From Heliomicrobium gestii (lineage in GTDB: Bacteria; Bacillota; Desulfitobacteriia; Heliobacteriales; Heliobacteriaceae), in the NCBI RefSeq assembly GCF_009877435.1, contig NZ_WXEX01000003.1, positions 124,001 to 188,000 on the forward strand: a stretch of 64,000 bases of DNA. The letters run 5' to 3'. A program made the translations under genes and the position numbers. Within the stretch, counting starts at the first letter, position 1. Every line of letters begins with the position of its first letter. Under the pieces are notes generated by a model. It made no database searches and had not been told where the DNA came from. It worked only from the letters and a program-made list of their open reading frames with translations. Below, one piece after another: positions 34,572-45,635 of the stretch.

Positions 34572-36325
34572 GCGGCGTCCTCCTCTGAAAGTTGCGATGC
34601 CACGATTTCCCGGTAAACGTCACAGGTTTTCAACAATTCCCTGTGAGTTCCGATGCCGGCGACGCGTCCCTGATCGAGGACGATGATGCGGGTGGCGTCC
34701 ATGATGGTCGTCACCCGTTGCGCCACGATCAGCACGATGGCGCCGGCGATCTCCCGTTCCAGGGCGGCCCGCAGCTTGGCGTCAGTCTTAAAGTCGAGAG
34801 CCGAGAAGCTATCGTCAAAAAGGTAGATGTCGGGCTTTCGCGCCAGGGCGCGGGCGATGGAGAGGCGCTGCTTTTGCCCGCCCGACAGGTCGGCGCCGCC
34901 CTGGGCAATGGGGGCGTCCATCCCGCCGGAACGGTCAGCGACGAACGCGCTGGCCTGGGCGATGGACAAGGCCTGTAAAACCTCCTCATCGGAAGCGGCT
35001 TTGTTGCCGTAACGGACGTTCTCGGCGATGGTGCCAGAAAAGAGCAGCGCCTTTTGCGATACATAGCCGATCCGGGCGCGCAGGTCTTGCTGCGCCAGAT
35101 CGCGGATGTCGACGCCGTCCAAAAGGATGCGACCGCCTTCGATGTCATACAAGCGTGGGATCAGGCTCAACAGCGTCGATTTGCCCGAACCGGTGCCGCC
35201 GATGATGGCCGTGATCTCGCCGGGACAGGCCGTAAAGGAAATGTCAGACAGTACCGGCTGTTCGGCGCCGGGATAGGCAAAGGTGACATGGTCGAAAGTG
35301 AGGGCGCTCACAGGCGAGTCTGCCGGAGGCAGCGCCGCGGAGCCCGATAGGTTGTCGATCTTTGGCGCGTGGTCGTCGATCGTGGGCGCCGTGTCGAAGA
35401 TTTCGTTGATGCGGGCAGCCGACGCCGCTGCGCGGGGGATCAAGACAAAGAGAAAGGCGGCCATCATCAGCGAAAACAGGATCAGCATGGCGTATTGGAT
35501 GAAGGCCATCAAGTCGCCGATCAGCATGTCTCCGCTCTCAACGCGCAGGCTGCCGAACCAGACAATGGCGATGATCGAGAAGTTCAACACCAGCATCATG
35601 ATCGGCATCAGGGCGGCCATGATGCGGTTCACCCGGATCGCCGCCTCGGTCAAGTCCTCGTTGGCCTGGGTGAAGCGCGCCTGCTGGTGAGCGACGCGGT
35701 TGAAGGCGCGGATCACGCGGATGCCGGTCAGGTTTTCCCGGAGCACCTGATTCAACCGGTCCAGTTTCACCTGGATGGCCCGATAGAGGGGGATCCCCCG
35801 GCGGGCCATGACGAAGATGGTCACCGCCAAGATCGGGACGACGGCGGCGAAGACGAGCGACAGGTGGGCGTTGCGGGCGACGGCCATGATGATGCCGCCG
35901 ACACACATCAGCGGCGCGCTGATCATCATGCGCAGCATGATCGTCAACACCTGTTGCAGTTGGCCGATATCGTTCGTCGTCCGCGTGATCAGCGAGGCGG
36001 CGCCGAAACGGTCAAACTCCTGGAGGGAGAAGCCCTCCACATGAGCGAAGAGAGCGCCCCGGAGATTGCGGCTAAAACCGGTGGCCGCTTTCGCGGACAG
36101 GTAACTGGCTGCGACGGAACAACTCCCCCCGACGGCCGCCACGAAGAGCATGATGACGCCGATGCGCATGATGTAGCCGCTGTCGCCGGTGATAACGCCG
36201 GTGTTCACCATATCGGCCATCAACGTGGGCAGATACAGTTCGGACAGGGATTGCAAAAAGAGCAGCGCCAGGAGCAGGGCCACGAAAAAGCGGAAAGGGC
36301 GCAGAAAACGGTACAGTTTTAGCAT
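34568..36325 (-). CDS. ABC exporter half-transporter, degenerate site
   Basis: 585 residues, six membrane helices then an ABC domain with GGTGSGKST and signature DLSGGQKQRL. The Walker B reads IYLFDDSFSALD, with Asp in place of the catalytic Glu, and the H-loop region reads VAQRVTT, where the switch His is Gln. These changes mark the inactive site of a heterodimeric exporter. Overlaps marR by 7 bases and the next exporter gene by 4, so the three are one operon. Confidence 0.93.
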   Translation of the reverse strand: MLKLYRFLRPFRFFVALLLALLFLQSLSELYLPTLMADMVNTGVITGDSGYIMRIGVIMLFVAAVGGSCSVAASYLSAKAATGFSRNLRGALFAHVEGFSLQEFDRFGAASLITRTTNDIGQLQQVLTIMLRMMISAPLMCVGGIIMAVARNAHLSLVFAAVVPILAVTIFVMARRGIPLYRAIQVKLDRLNQVLRENLTGIRVIRAFNRVAHQQARFTQANEDLTEAAIRVNRIMAALMPIMMLVLNFSIIAIVWFGSLRVESGDMLIGDLMAFIQYAMLILFSLMMAAFLFVLIPRAAASAARINEIFDTAPTIDDHAPKIDNLSGSAALPPADSPVSALTFDHVTFAYPGAEQPVLSDISFTACPGEITAIIGGTGSGKSTLLSLIPRLYDIEGGRILLDGVDIRDLAQQDLRARIGYVSQKALLFSGTIAENVRYGNKAASDEEVLQALSIAQASAFVADRSGGMDAPIAQGGADLSGGQKQRLSIARALARKPDIYLFDDSFSALDFKTDAKLRAALEREIAGAIVLIVAQRVTTIMDATRIIVLDQGRVAGIGTHRELLKTCDVYREIVASQLSEEDAA

Positions 36326-36804
36326 AGGCCATCCTCTTTCTTGACCGGAGGTTGGGGGGCCGGCGGTTCTTTCGTCGTGTAATACTGGAAGACCTCATTT
36401 AATAACAGGGCCAGTTGCCGGCTCTTGTCCTCACCCAGATGGGCCACCAATGCTTCAAAGGCGCGCACAAAAGCTTCGGAGGCGGCGGCAGTCAACGCAT
36501 CGCCCTTGGGCGTCAACCGGACCAGGACGGCGCGCCGATCGGTCGGATCGAAGGCCCGTTCTACGAGGCCGTTCGACTCCAAGTCCTTGATCAACTGGGT
36601 CACCGTGGGGGGCGTCACCCGGAGGGTTTGGCTGATTTCCGACAGCTTCATCCCCGGTGAATCGGCTCTTCGCCCTTTATGAATGCAAAAGAGCAGTTTG
36701 ATCTCACTGGGCTTGTAGCCGAGGACGTTTCGCTGGTGCCACTCCATCCGCTTGAACCGCATGAAGGCTTGCAGCAGTGTTTGGGCCGTACTGCCTTCAT
36801 CCAT
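36319..36804 (-). CDS. MarR-family transcriptional regulator
   Basis: 161 residues. Winged helix with MKLSEISQTLRVTPPTVTQLIKDLESNGLVER (residues about 51-82) and wing FDPTDRRAVLVRLTPKG. MarR proteins act as dimers and usually repress a neighbouring exporter operon until a drug-like ligand binds. It leads the operon of two ABC half-transporters; an inverted repeat at the promoter is a likely operator. Pro-rich C-terminus. GTGAGGTG-type ribosome-binding site upstream. Confidence 0.93.
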   Translation of the reverse strand: MDEGSTAQTLLQAFMRFKRMEWHQRNVLGYKPSEIKLLFCIHKGRRADSPGMKLSEISQTLRVTPPTVTQLIKDLESNGLVERAFDPTDRRAVLVRLTPKGDALTAAASEAFVRAFEALVAHLGEDKSRQLALLLNEVFQYYTTKEPPAPQPPVKKEDGLC

Positions 36805-36885
36805 CTTTTTTCACCTCACTGATTGTTTCAACAAAGGAAACGATGGGATTCGCTACACAGAGACGCTGATGAGAACGGTAAAAAA

Positions 36886-36902
36886 TTTGTTAACCTAACT
36901 AA
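36886..36902. promoter_or_regulatory. Probable MarR operator
   Basis: Inverted repeat TTTGTTA-ACC-TAACTAA (one mismatch per arm) immediately downstream of the -10 element of the marR promoter, sharing its last base. Size and place match MarR-type operators, which implies autoregulation. Confidence 0.6.
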
Positions 36903-36931
36903 TTATATGGCCGCCCTCCCAACAGCGTCAA
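36902..36931 (-). promoter_or_regulatory. Promoter of the marR-ABC operon
   Basis: Minus strand: TTGACG, 18-base spacer, TATAAT. A strong SigA-type promoter, about 100 bases ahead of the marR start codon. Confidence 0.75.
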
Positions 36932-37199
36932 CGTTTCATGATTGGTTTTTCCGGTGGCATTTGGGGTAGCGGGAAGAAGTCCAAGGTGACAAACCGTGGC
37001 TGCAACCGAGAAGGGGGAAGGGGCGTCGAAAAAGGGCAAAGAAGTCAGGAAAAAGGATTTTCTGTCGCTGTAGCCAATATACAGATGGGGACACGGTTGC
37101 CCAGGCAGGCTGCCGAGGAGACAAGCCGAGGCGGTTCCTTGGCGCTGAACGCGATACAACGGCCCTGCTTACATAGACACGACGAGTGTGATTATTTTT
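36932..37199. other. Intergenic region, nothing recognised
   Basis: About 270 bases between the divergent marR and cyclophilin genes. Purine-rich on the plus strand in its middle part. Open frames here lack ribosome-binding sites and family-like sequence. It presumably holds the cyclophilin promoter, but no clear match was found. Confidence 0.5.
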
Positions 37200-37213
37200 A
37201 GGAGGAATAAACG

Positions 37214-38302
37214 TTGAAAAAAAGAGCTGCTATGTTTGTCTGTTCCATGATGCTCCTCGCCGCGCCCATCGCCGGTGAGGCCGCCGTGACCGATGGTGGA
37301 ACCGAGCCCACCGGGGCCGACAGCACCAGCGCAATCAGTTCAGTCGGCGCGGTCAGCGCCAACGAAGGCGCCACTACTGCGGCCGCCGCCCACACGGTCA
37401 CCATCCGTGTCAACGGTGCGACCGTCTCGTTCCCCGACGCCAAACCCTTTGTCAACGACGATGGGCGCACCATGGTCCCCGTGCGTTTCGTCAGTGAACA
37501 ACTGGGCGCAGAGGTGAAATGGAATGACGCCACGCAGATGGCCGATATCCAATACCGGGGCCGGAAGATCTCCATCCCCCTTGACCAGCCGGTTGCCTAT
37601 ATCGACGGCCGGAAGGCGAGCCTGGACACATCGGCGGTCCGGCGCGACGATCGCGTCATGGTTCCGCTGGCCTTGATCAGCGCCGTGTACGGTGTTAACA
37701 CCGACTGGAACGGGGACACGAACACGGTGACGCTCCAGGCCATCCCGGAAAAGACGGTCGTCGCCAGAAATAAGATGTACCCCCAGGCGCCGCCCATGAC
37801 CATCGACGTCAAAAAAGAATACAGCGCTGTCGTCACCACCAACTTCGGCGATATCACCATCAAACTCCATCCTCAAGACGCGCCCCAGACTGTCAACAAC
37901 TTCATCTACCTGGCTCGTCAGCACTACTATGAGGGCATCCGATTCCACCGGATCATGAAAGACTTCATGATCCAGACAGGCGATCCCCTGGGGAACGGAA
38001 CAGGCGGCCCCGGCTATCAATTCGCCGACGAACTGCCGGCGAAAATCCCCTATGCCCCTGGCGTCGTCGCCATGGCCAACGCCGGTCCGAACACGAACGG
38101 CAGCCAGTTTTTCATCTGCACCGGTGACGAGGCCAAGGGACTGAACAGCCACCCCAACTACACCGTCTTCGGCGAGGTCGCCTCCGGCATGGACGTGGTC
38201 AAGCGAATCGCCGCTGTTCCCGTCGTAAAAGGGCAGGGGAACGAGGTCAGCAGCCCCCTCTTCGATGTGATCATCTATGGGGTGTCGGTGGAGGAGAAAT
38301 AA
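37214..38302 (+). CDS. Secreted cyclophilin with copper-amine-oxidase-like stalk domain
   Basis: 362 residues. Signal peptide (cleavage near GEA-AVT, residue 23), an Ala/Thr-rich stretch, then a stalk domain of the copper amine oxidase N-terminal-like type (about 60-175: VRVNG-like strand, RTMVPVRFVSEQLGAEVKWN and RVMVPLALISAVYGV). A C-terminal cyclophilin peptidyl-prolyl isomerase domain follows (about 195-360: TNFGDITIKLHPQDAPQTVN, FHRIMKDFMIQTGDP, GSQFFI). It likely folds proteins outside the membrane. TTG start with GGAGGAA 6 bases upstream. Confidence 0.92.
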   Translation: MKKRAAMFVCSMMLLAAPIAGEAAVTDGGTEPTGADSTSAISSVGAVSANEGATTAAAAHTVTIRVNGATVSFPDAKPFVNDDGRTMVPVRFVSEQLGAEVKWNDATQMADIQYRGRKISIPLDQPVAYIDGRKASLDTSAVRRDDRVMVPLALISAVYGVNTDWNGDTNTVTLQAIPEKTVVARNKMYPQAPPMTIDVKKEYSAVVTTNFGDITIKLHPQDAPQTVNNFIYLARQHYYEGIRFHRIMKDFMIQTGDPLGNGTGGPGYQFADELPAKIPYAPGVVAMANAGPNTNGSQFFICTGDEAKGLNSHPNYTVFGEVASGMDVVKRIAAVPVVKGQGNEVSSPLFDVIIYGVSVEEK

Positions 38303-38390
38303 CTGCCGGTCTCAGCGTTTGAAATCCCTGGCAACCATGGTAAAATGAAAAACATATGTCTGACAGAATCAAAAAACGGAGATGAACAGC

Positions 38391-39143
38391 ATGTATGAAC
38401 TCCTGGCCGGTGTCTATGACCGGCTGATGGCTGATGTCAACTATGACGAATGGGTGGACTTCACCGAGGGCGTCTTTGCCCGGTTCGGCCTCCGACCGGC
38501 CACTGTCCTCGATCTGGCTTGCGGGACCGGCGCCATCACCGAACGGCTGCTAAAGCGGGGCTACCGCGTCGTCGGCGTCGACCTCTCGCCGGACATGCTG
38601 GCCGTCTGCGCCGATCGCCAGGAGGAATACCTGGAACGGGGTCAACTGCTCCTCCTCAACCAGGACATGCGGCGGCTCGAATACCCGCGGCAGGCCGACG
38701 CCATCGTCTGCTTCCTTGACGGCCTGAACTACCTTCCTTCCAAGGAGGATCTGACCCAGACCTTAAAAGGCGTCGCCGCCGCCCTCGCCCCGGGCGGCGT
38801 GCTGGTGGCCGATCTGCACACGGAGCACAAACTGGCGACGGTCCTCGGCAACGAAACCTTTACAGAAGTCCGGGAGGATCTGGCCTACATCTGGTCCAAC
38901 GACTATGACGCAGACACCCGGACGGTGGAGATGAATCTGCTCTTCTTTGTCTCCCGACCGGACGGCCTCTATGAGCGCTTTGAGGAGAGCCACTACCAGA
39001 TCTGGCACACCCGCGAGGAGATCGAAAGCGCCGTCGTCCAGGCTGGCCTTACCGTCGAAGGGCTCTATGGCGACTTGGCCGGCAACGCCCCGACCGCCAC
39101 GAGTGAGCGTTTCTACCTGGTGGCCCGGAAAACAAACAGTTAA
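38391..39143 (+). CDS. SAM-dependent methyltransferase
   Basis: 250 residues, class I fold. Motif I VLDLACGTGAITERL, then VVGVDLSPDMLAV. The start MYELLAGVYDRLMADVNYDEW is typical of a Firmicute family of small methyltransferases. The ATG 9 bases after GGAG is chosen over one that touches that site. Substrate not known. Followed closely by a DedA gene. Confidence 0.9.
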   Translation: MYELLAGVYDRLMADVNYDEWVDFTEGVFARFGLRPATVLDLACGTGAITERLLKRGYRVVGVDLSPDMLAVCADRQEEYLERGQLLLLNQDMRRLEYPRQADAIVCFLDGLNYLPSKEDLTQTLKGVAAALAPGGVLVADLHTEHKLATVLGNETFTEVREDLAYIWSNDYDADTRTVEMNLLFFVSRPDGLYERFEESHYQIWHTREEIESAVVQAGLTVEGLYGDLAGNAPTATSERFYLVARKTNS

Positions 39144-39155
39144 GGAGAGTCGTCG

Positions 39156-39803
39156 TTGAGCGATCTGATCAAAGTCATCGAGGTGTTTCTGACCCAAATC
39201 GTCACCTACCTGAACTCCTTCGGCTACGCCGGCGTCGTCATCGGCATGACCATCGAGAGCGCCTGCATCCCCTTGCCCTCAGAGATCATCATGCCTATGG
39301 CCGGTTTCATGGCCTACCAGGGCTCGATCACCCTCTTCGGCGCCGCTGTCGCCGGCACGGTGGGCAATGTCATCGGCTCTTTGGCCGCCTACTTCGCGGG
39401 GCGAGCCCTTGGCGAGGAGTTTATCTTCAAGTACTTCGGCTGGTTCATCTCTCGCAAAGAATTCAACATGGCCCAGCGCTGGTTTGACAAGTACGGCGAG
39501 GCGGCCATCTTTATCAGCCGCATCCTGCCGGTCATACGGACCTTCATCTCCCTGCCGGCGGGCATCGCCGGGATGGACGTGAAGAAATTCACCCTCTACA
39601 CCTTGCTGGGTTCTTTCCCCTGGTGCTATGCCCTCGCCTACATCGGCTATGTCCTCGGCGAAAACTGGCAGTCCATCCGCAAATACGGCCACGACCTGGA
39701 CATCGTCATCATCGCCATCATCGGCCTCATCGGCGCCTGGTGGCTCTGGCACAAGATGAAGGACTACCGGGAGAGCCGGACCCAGATGAACCGTAAGGAT
39801 TAA
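39156..39803 (+). CDS. DedA-family membrane protein
   Basis: 215 residues, several membrane helices. Family motifs: ESACIPLPSEIIMPMAGFMA, the G-rich helix GTVGNVIGSLAAYFAGRALG and FISRILPVIRTFISLPAGIAGM. DedA proteins act as lipid (undecaprenyl phosphate or phospholipid) transporters linked to envelope homeostasis. TTG start after AAGGAGAG, 12 bases after the methyltransferase stop. Confidence 0.93.
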   Translation: MSDLIKVIEVFLTQIVTYLNSFGYAGVVIGMTIESACIPLPSEIIMPMAGFMAYQGSITLFGAAVAGTVGNVIGSLAAYFAGRALGEEFIFKYFGWFISRKEFNMAQRWFDKYGEAAIFISRILPVIRTFISLPAGIAGMDVKKFTLYTLLGSFPWCYALAYIGYVLGENWQSIRKYGHDLDIVIIAIIGLIGAWWLWHKMKDYRESRTQMNRKD

Positions 39804-39842
39804 ACGGTAAGGACTGGACATCAAGGATTGATGTCGATTAAA

Positions 39843-39870
39843 TTGCATTTGCTACGGGAAATGCTATAAT
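39843..39870 (+). promoter_or_regulatory. Promoter of leuS
   Basis: TTGCAT, 16-base spacer, TATAAT. Transcription from here would start near 39877, giving a T-box leader of about 540 bases. Confidence 0.7.
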
Positions 39871-39894
39871 AGGAAACATATGACCCCGTAATGA

Positions 39895-40355
39895 GATCCC
39901 GAGATCACGAATACGGATATGACGAAAACGACGAAGAACGGGAGCAGTACGCCGCCCATCCTCCTCCAGAGACCTGCCGGCCGGTGCGAGGCAGGGGAGA
40001 GGCGGTCGAATCTCGCCCGGGAGTCGCAGGGCCGAAGAGAGAACGACGGAACGTTTCACCGCTGTGCCTAGGCGCCAACGGTGAAGCGGCAACCGGCAGC
40101 CCATCGGGCCGTTGTCACCTCTCCTAAGCCCAGACGGTTGCGGGACCGTTATCCCTGGCACGAGCGGCCGATCCCGGCAGCGGACCGACCATTGGCGAGG
40201 GTTGTCTTCGAGCGACAGCCTTTTCGCGATGAAACGCCTCTCAGGAAAGAGCCTGGAGGCATGACACAATGGCAAGTCCCCCGGCGCGGCAACTTGGGTG
40301 GTAACGCGGAAAGAACCTTTTCGTCCCATGGCGGGCGGGAAGGTTTTATCTTTTT
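39895..40355 (+). promoter_or_regulatory. T-box riboswitch, leucine
   Basis: The T-box sequence GGGTGGTAACGCGG is at 40296-40309. The terminator stem follows (AACCTTTTCGTCCC with GGGCGGGAAGGTT, then TTTTATCTTTTT). Upstream lie stem I features: an AGTA-like motif, CCAGAGAC in the distal part, and GAATCTCGCC, where CTC (Leu) is the likely specifier codon. Uncharged tRNA-Leu binding would prevent termination and raise leuS expression. The leader is longer than usual, with extra structured sequence before the conserved CCGTTATC. Confidence 0.9.
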
Positions 40356-40415
40356 CCAAAGAAATAGGGATGGATGAAAAAGGGATCGATATTCGTTTGG
40401 GAGGAATCCACACCG

Positions 40416-42995
<2,580 letters not shown>

Positions 42996-43000
42996 TGTGC

Positions 43001-43030
43001 AAAGCCCCGGGGTGACCCGGGGCTTTATTG
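43001..43030 (+). terminator. Terminator of leuS
   Basis: AAAGCCCCGGG-GTGA-CCCGGGGCTTT, 11-bp perfect stem, followed by ATTG. The next 185 bases hold nothing recognisable apart from the tRNA terminator at their end. Confidence 0.85.
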
Positions 43031-43213
43031 CTAGTATCACCTGTCGGAAATACCTTGTATAGCAAAGTAATGATGAAAGTCATCTAAAACTTTGGCAATG
43101 CAAAGCCAAACTGTTGACTCGACTGGTTGAGAAATTCTTTGGTCGACCCTTTATAGTCGGAAACCAGCTATACAGGTTTGGGTGGATTCCAGCCCTACCA
43201 TTCTCCGAACACG

Positions 43214-43242
43214 TAAAAAAACCCCCCGCAAGCGGGAGGCTT
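43214..43242 (-). terminator. Terminator of tRNA-Lys
   Basis: On the minus strand CCTCCCGC pairs with GCGGGGGG (one G-U pair) and is followed by TTTTTTTAC. It lies 10 bases beyond the tRNA 3' end. Confidence 0.8.
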
Positions 43243-43251
43243 TATATCGTT

Positions 43252-43327
43252 TGGTGGACTTGCTGGGACTCGAACCCAGAACCTATCGATTAAGAGTCGA
43301 GTGCTCTACCAATTGAGCTACAAGTCC
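43252..43327 (-). tRNA. tRNA-Lys (anticodon CTT)
   Basis: 76 bases including an encoded CCA. Acceptor stem GGACTTG/CAAGTCC, D-arm GCTC/GAGC, T-arm CTGGG-TTCGAGT-CCCAG. The anticodon loop CTCTTAA gives anticodon CTT (reads AAG). The outermost anticodon-stem pair is a C-T mismatch. Own promoter and terminator. Confidence 0.95.
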
Positions 43328-43340
43328 ATCGACAAAATTT

Positions 43341-43369
43341 ATTATACCACATAATTTTTGCATTTGCAA
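43341..43369 (-). promoter_or_regulatory. Promoter of tRNA-Lys
   Basis: Minus strand: TTGCAA, 17-base spacer, TATAAT preceded by TGG (extended -10). It lies 14 bases upstream of the tRNA 5' end. Confidence 0.8.
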
Positions 43370-43599
43370 ACACCAATCATCTAATTTTTGATGGAGTAAA
43401 AAGGAAAGTTCGATAACGAAGCGTAACCGTTCAGGGCAGTAGTCCTGGACTTTTTTTCGTGTAAACCATTGGATTATGAATAATTTTGCTTTACATTTAA
43501 AGGGTGAATACTTGTATTTAGGATGACGCGAGTGTCTAACGGCAAAAATAAAAGCGCCTAGCTTTTTGAATCTATGAGTTTAATAGAAGGAAGAGTGCA

Positions 43600-44448
43600 A
43601 TGCTTACAGATTTTCGTTTGACCCTGATTTTTGGATTAACGGCATTCATTCATATGTTTCAGACATTTAACTATTCGGTAAGACTGGCCGGAGTTCGAAC
43701 ACGGCGGGTATCAATGGCCTATTCATTGTTTAGTGTGTTATTCCTTTTAGCGAGTACGGCGAATACTTTTCAGGCGCCACTAATGGCCAAAGGGATAGAG
43801 GCCAGCAATCTGCTACTCTCGAACATCAGCAACGATAGTTCCCAGGCATACTTGCTTTTTGTAGAATCCGTCGATAGACAACTCCGATGTATCCTTTTAG
43901 GCGCAACAACAGGGACTGTTTGCGGGACTTTATTGATTCCCAGTTTTACACGAATTTTTTCAAAGAGCATTCTATTGCTTGAAAAAGCCGGATCGGTTCC
44001 GAAGTTGTTGCTGGCTACGCTCTCCTTTCGCCGGTTTAAGCATTTGCTCGAGGACGTGCAACTCCCAAACGTTGCGGTTATCACTCGAATGAGAGAAGAG
44101 CGCACGATTCCTACAAAAACGATCATATTGAATATTATCGTAACAGCGATATTTTCGACGGGAGTTTTATCTGCCATGTACGCTGGGGTGTTGGCGCCTG
44201 AGTATCGCCAAACCGCCGGGTATTTGGCGGCAGTCATAAACGGCATGGCGACGATCCTGCTTGCTACGCTCATCGATCCCGTTACAGCAATATATACCGA
44301 TGAAGCGATCAATGGCAAAAGATCAGAAGAAGAGGTGAAGTCACTTGTCATGTACATGGCATTTAGTCGGATCGCCGGAACCCTTTTTGCGCAATTGCTC
44401 CTATTGCCTTCCGCTAAAGTCATTCAGTTCGTTACCCGGGTTATTTAA
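43600..44448 (+). CDS. amj: Amj-type lipid II flippase
   Basis: 282 residues, about six to eight membrane helices. Resembles Amj (YdaH of Bacillus), the alternative to MurJ for moving lipid II across the membrane: TFNYSVRLAGVRTRRVSMAYSLF-like N-terminus, ANTFQAPLM, and a C-terminal LIDPVTAIYTDEAINGKRSE. ATG with GAAGGAAGAG upstream. More AT-rich than the preceding core genes. The identification rests on remembered family sequence. Confidence 0.8.
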   Translation: MLTDFRLTLIFGLTAFIHMFQTFNYSVRLAGVRTRRVSMAYSLFSVLFLLASTANTFQAPLMAKGIEASNLLLSNISNDSSQAYLLFVESVDRQLRCILLGATTGTVCGTLLIPSFTRIFSKSILLLEKAGSVPKLLLATLSFRRFKHLLEDVQLPNVAVITRMREERTIPTKTIILNIIVTAIFSTGVLSAMYAGVLAPEYRQTAGYLAAVINGMATILLATLIDPVTAIYTDEAINGKRSEEEVKSLVMYMAFSRIAGTLFAQLLLLPSAKVIQFVTRVI

Positions 44449-44515
44449 TTGATATTTATACAGAAATTTACGAATCTTTTCTCGTGTTTAATAGGAATTA
44501 AAGGGAGTGATCAAA

Positions 44516-44656
44516 ATGAAAAACGTTTTGGGATTGCTATGCATTATTGTTTTTAACGTAGTCACTATAAAGATATTCATGAACATAGTCGACTACTATG
44601 TGGATAAACGTTTTAATTCCTCCAAATACAGACGGGTGCTAATCAAACGAAAATGA
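44516..44656 (+). CDS. 46-residue single-helix membrane protein
   Basis: Short gene 67 bases after amj with a strong AAAGGGAGTG site 6 bases before the ATG. It encodes one hydrophobic helix (GLLCIIVFNVVTIKIFM) followed by a basic tail (RRVLIKRK), so it is predicted to be a single-pass protein. It is in the same orientation as amj and may belong to the same transcript. Family not recognised. Confidence 0.6.
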   Translation: MKNVLGLLCIIVFNVVTIKIFMNIVDYYVDKRFNSSKYRRVLIKRK

Positions 44657-44862
44657 TGCCGTAACTCATCGAGAATGAGAAATTCGTGCGTCAACAGCTC
44701 TCGCCGGAAACGCTGGTGACGCCCCGCGGCTTGCTTCTATTGGTCGCCCCGAGGAAAGGCGTTTTTTTGCTATTGGACGGGCGAATGTGAACGATCTCGA
44801 ATAATTGATAAAGATACCTCGCAAAATATATGGGCAATTATTTGTGTGAAGGACATTACTCG

Positions 44863-45624
44863 ATGAAGAACAAGGTTCGTCGTCCATACGCAACAATAAG
44901 CGTTTATGGAGTAAGTTTCTTACGCCACCAGAACCCATACATGGTCGCCTGGTGGTCAGCATCTTTTCCGGGTTTTGGACACTATCTGCTAAACCAATAT
45001 ATAAGGGGAACTCTCTTAACCTTAGCCGAAGTGGGCATAAACAGCGTGACAAATATTAACTTGGCGATTATTTATTCGTTTTGTGGTAAGTTTGAGATGG
45101 CAAAATCGGTGCTTCAACCTCGATGGGTAATTGTTTATGTGCTTTTATATTTTTTGATTATTTGGGACTCCTATCGTTCTGCTCTAATTCAAAACAAATT
45201 ATCTCATTTAGCACAACTTGAAAACGAAAGATTAGCTGCAGTTAACTTTCGACCTTTAGAATTGCAGTATATTGAACCGAAAAAACCTTGGGTGGCTGTT
45301 GTATACTCGTTGCTATTTCCAGGATTAGGGCAACTATATAATCATCAGTTCGCGTTAGCTTTCTACGCCATGACGTGGTGGTGGATCTATGTCACATTAT
45401 CACATGCGCACGAATCATTAATTCTGTTGTTGCTCGGTAACGTTCAAGAATCAATTACGGTGATTCAGCCCTCCTGGTTACTTTTTATGCCATCTGTTTT
45501 GGGAGGGTCCGTATATTATGCTTTTATCACAGCGAGGGAACTGAATCGACTTTTCAGAACAGAGCAACGTCAGTTTCTTGCGGAACGCTATCGTAAGTCT
45601 GACGTTAGAGTGTTTCCCGAATAG
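44863..45624 (+). CDS. Membrane protein with two TM2-like repeats
   Basis: 253 residues, about six hydrophobic segments. Two similar segments, WWSASFPGFGHYLLNQYIRG and YSLLFPGLGQLYNHQFALA, each have the PG-G-hydrophobic-N pattern of TM2-type helix hairpins, so the protein looks like an internal duplication. Function unknown. The ATG giving MKNKVRRP is preferred because GAAGG lies ahead; an ATG 33 bases earlier is possible. The next gene follows after 11 bases. Confidence 0.75.
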   Translation: MKNKVRRPYATISVYGVSFLRHQNPYMVAWWSASFPGFGHYLLNQYIRGTLLTLAEVGINSVTNINLAIIYSFCGKFEMAKSVLQPRWVIVYVLLYFLIIWDSYRSALIQNKLSHLAQLENERLAAVNFRPLELQYIEPKKPWVAVVYSLLFPGLGQLYNHQFALAFYAMTWWWIYVTLSHAHESLILLLLGNVQESITVIQPSWLLFMPSVLGGSVYYAFITARELNRLFRTEQRQFLAERYRKSDVRVFPE

Positions 45625-45635
45625 GGGTAGCGAAA

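Noticed and set aside
36938-37201. 87-codon plus-strand frame before the cyclophilin gene
   Set aside because: No ribosome-binding site and low-complexity Gly/Lys/Arg sequence; it runs into the start region of the next gene.
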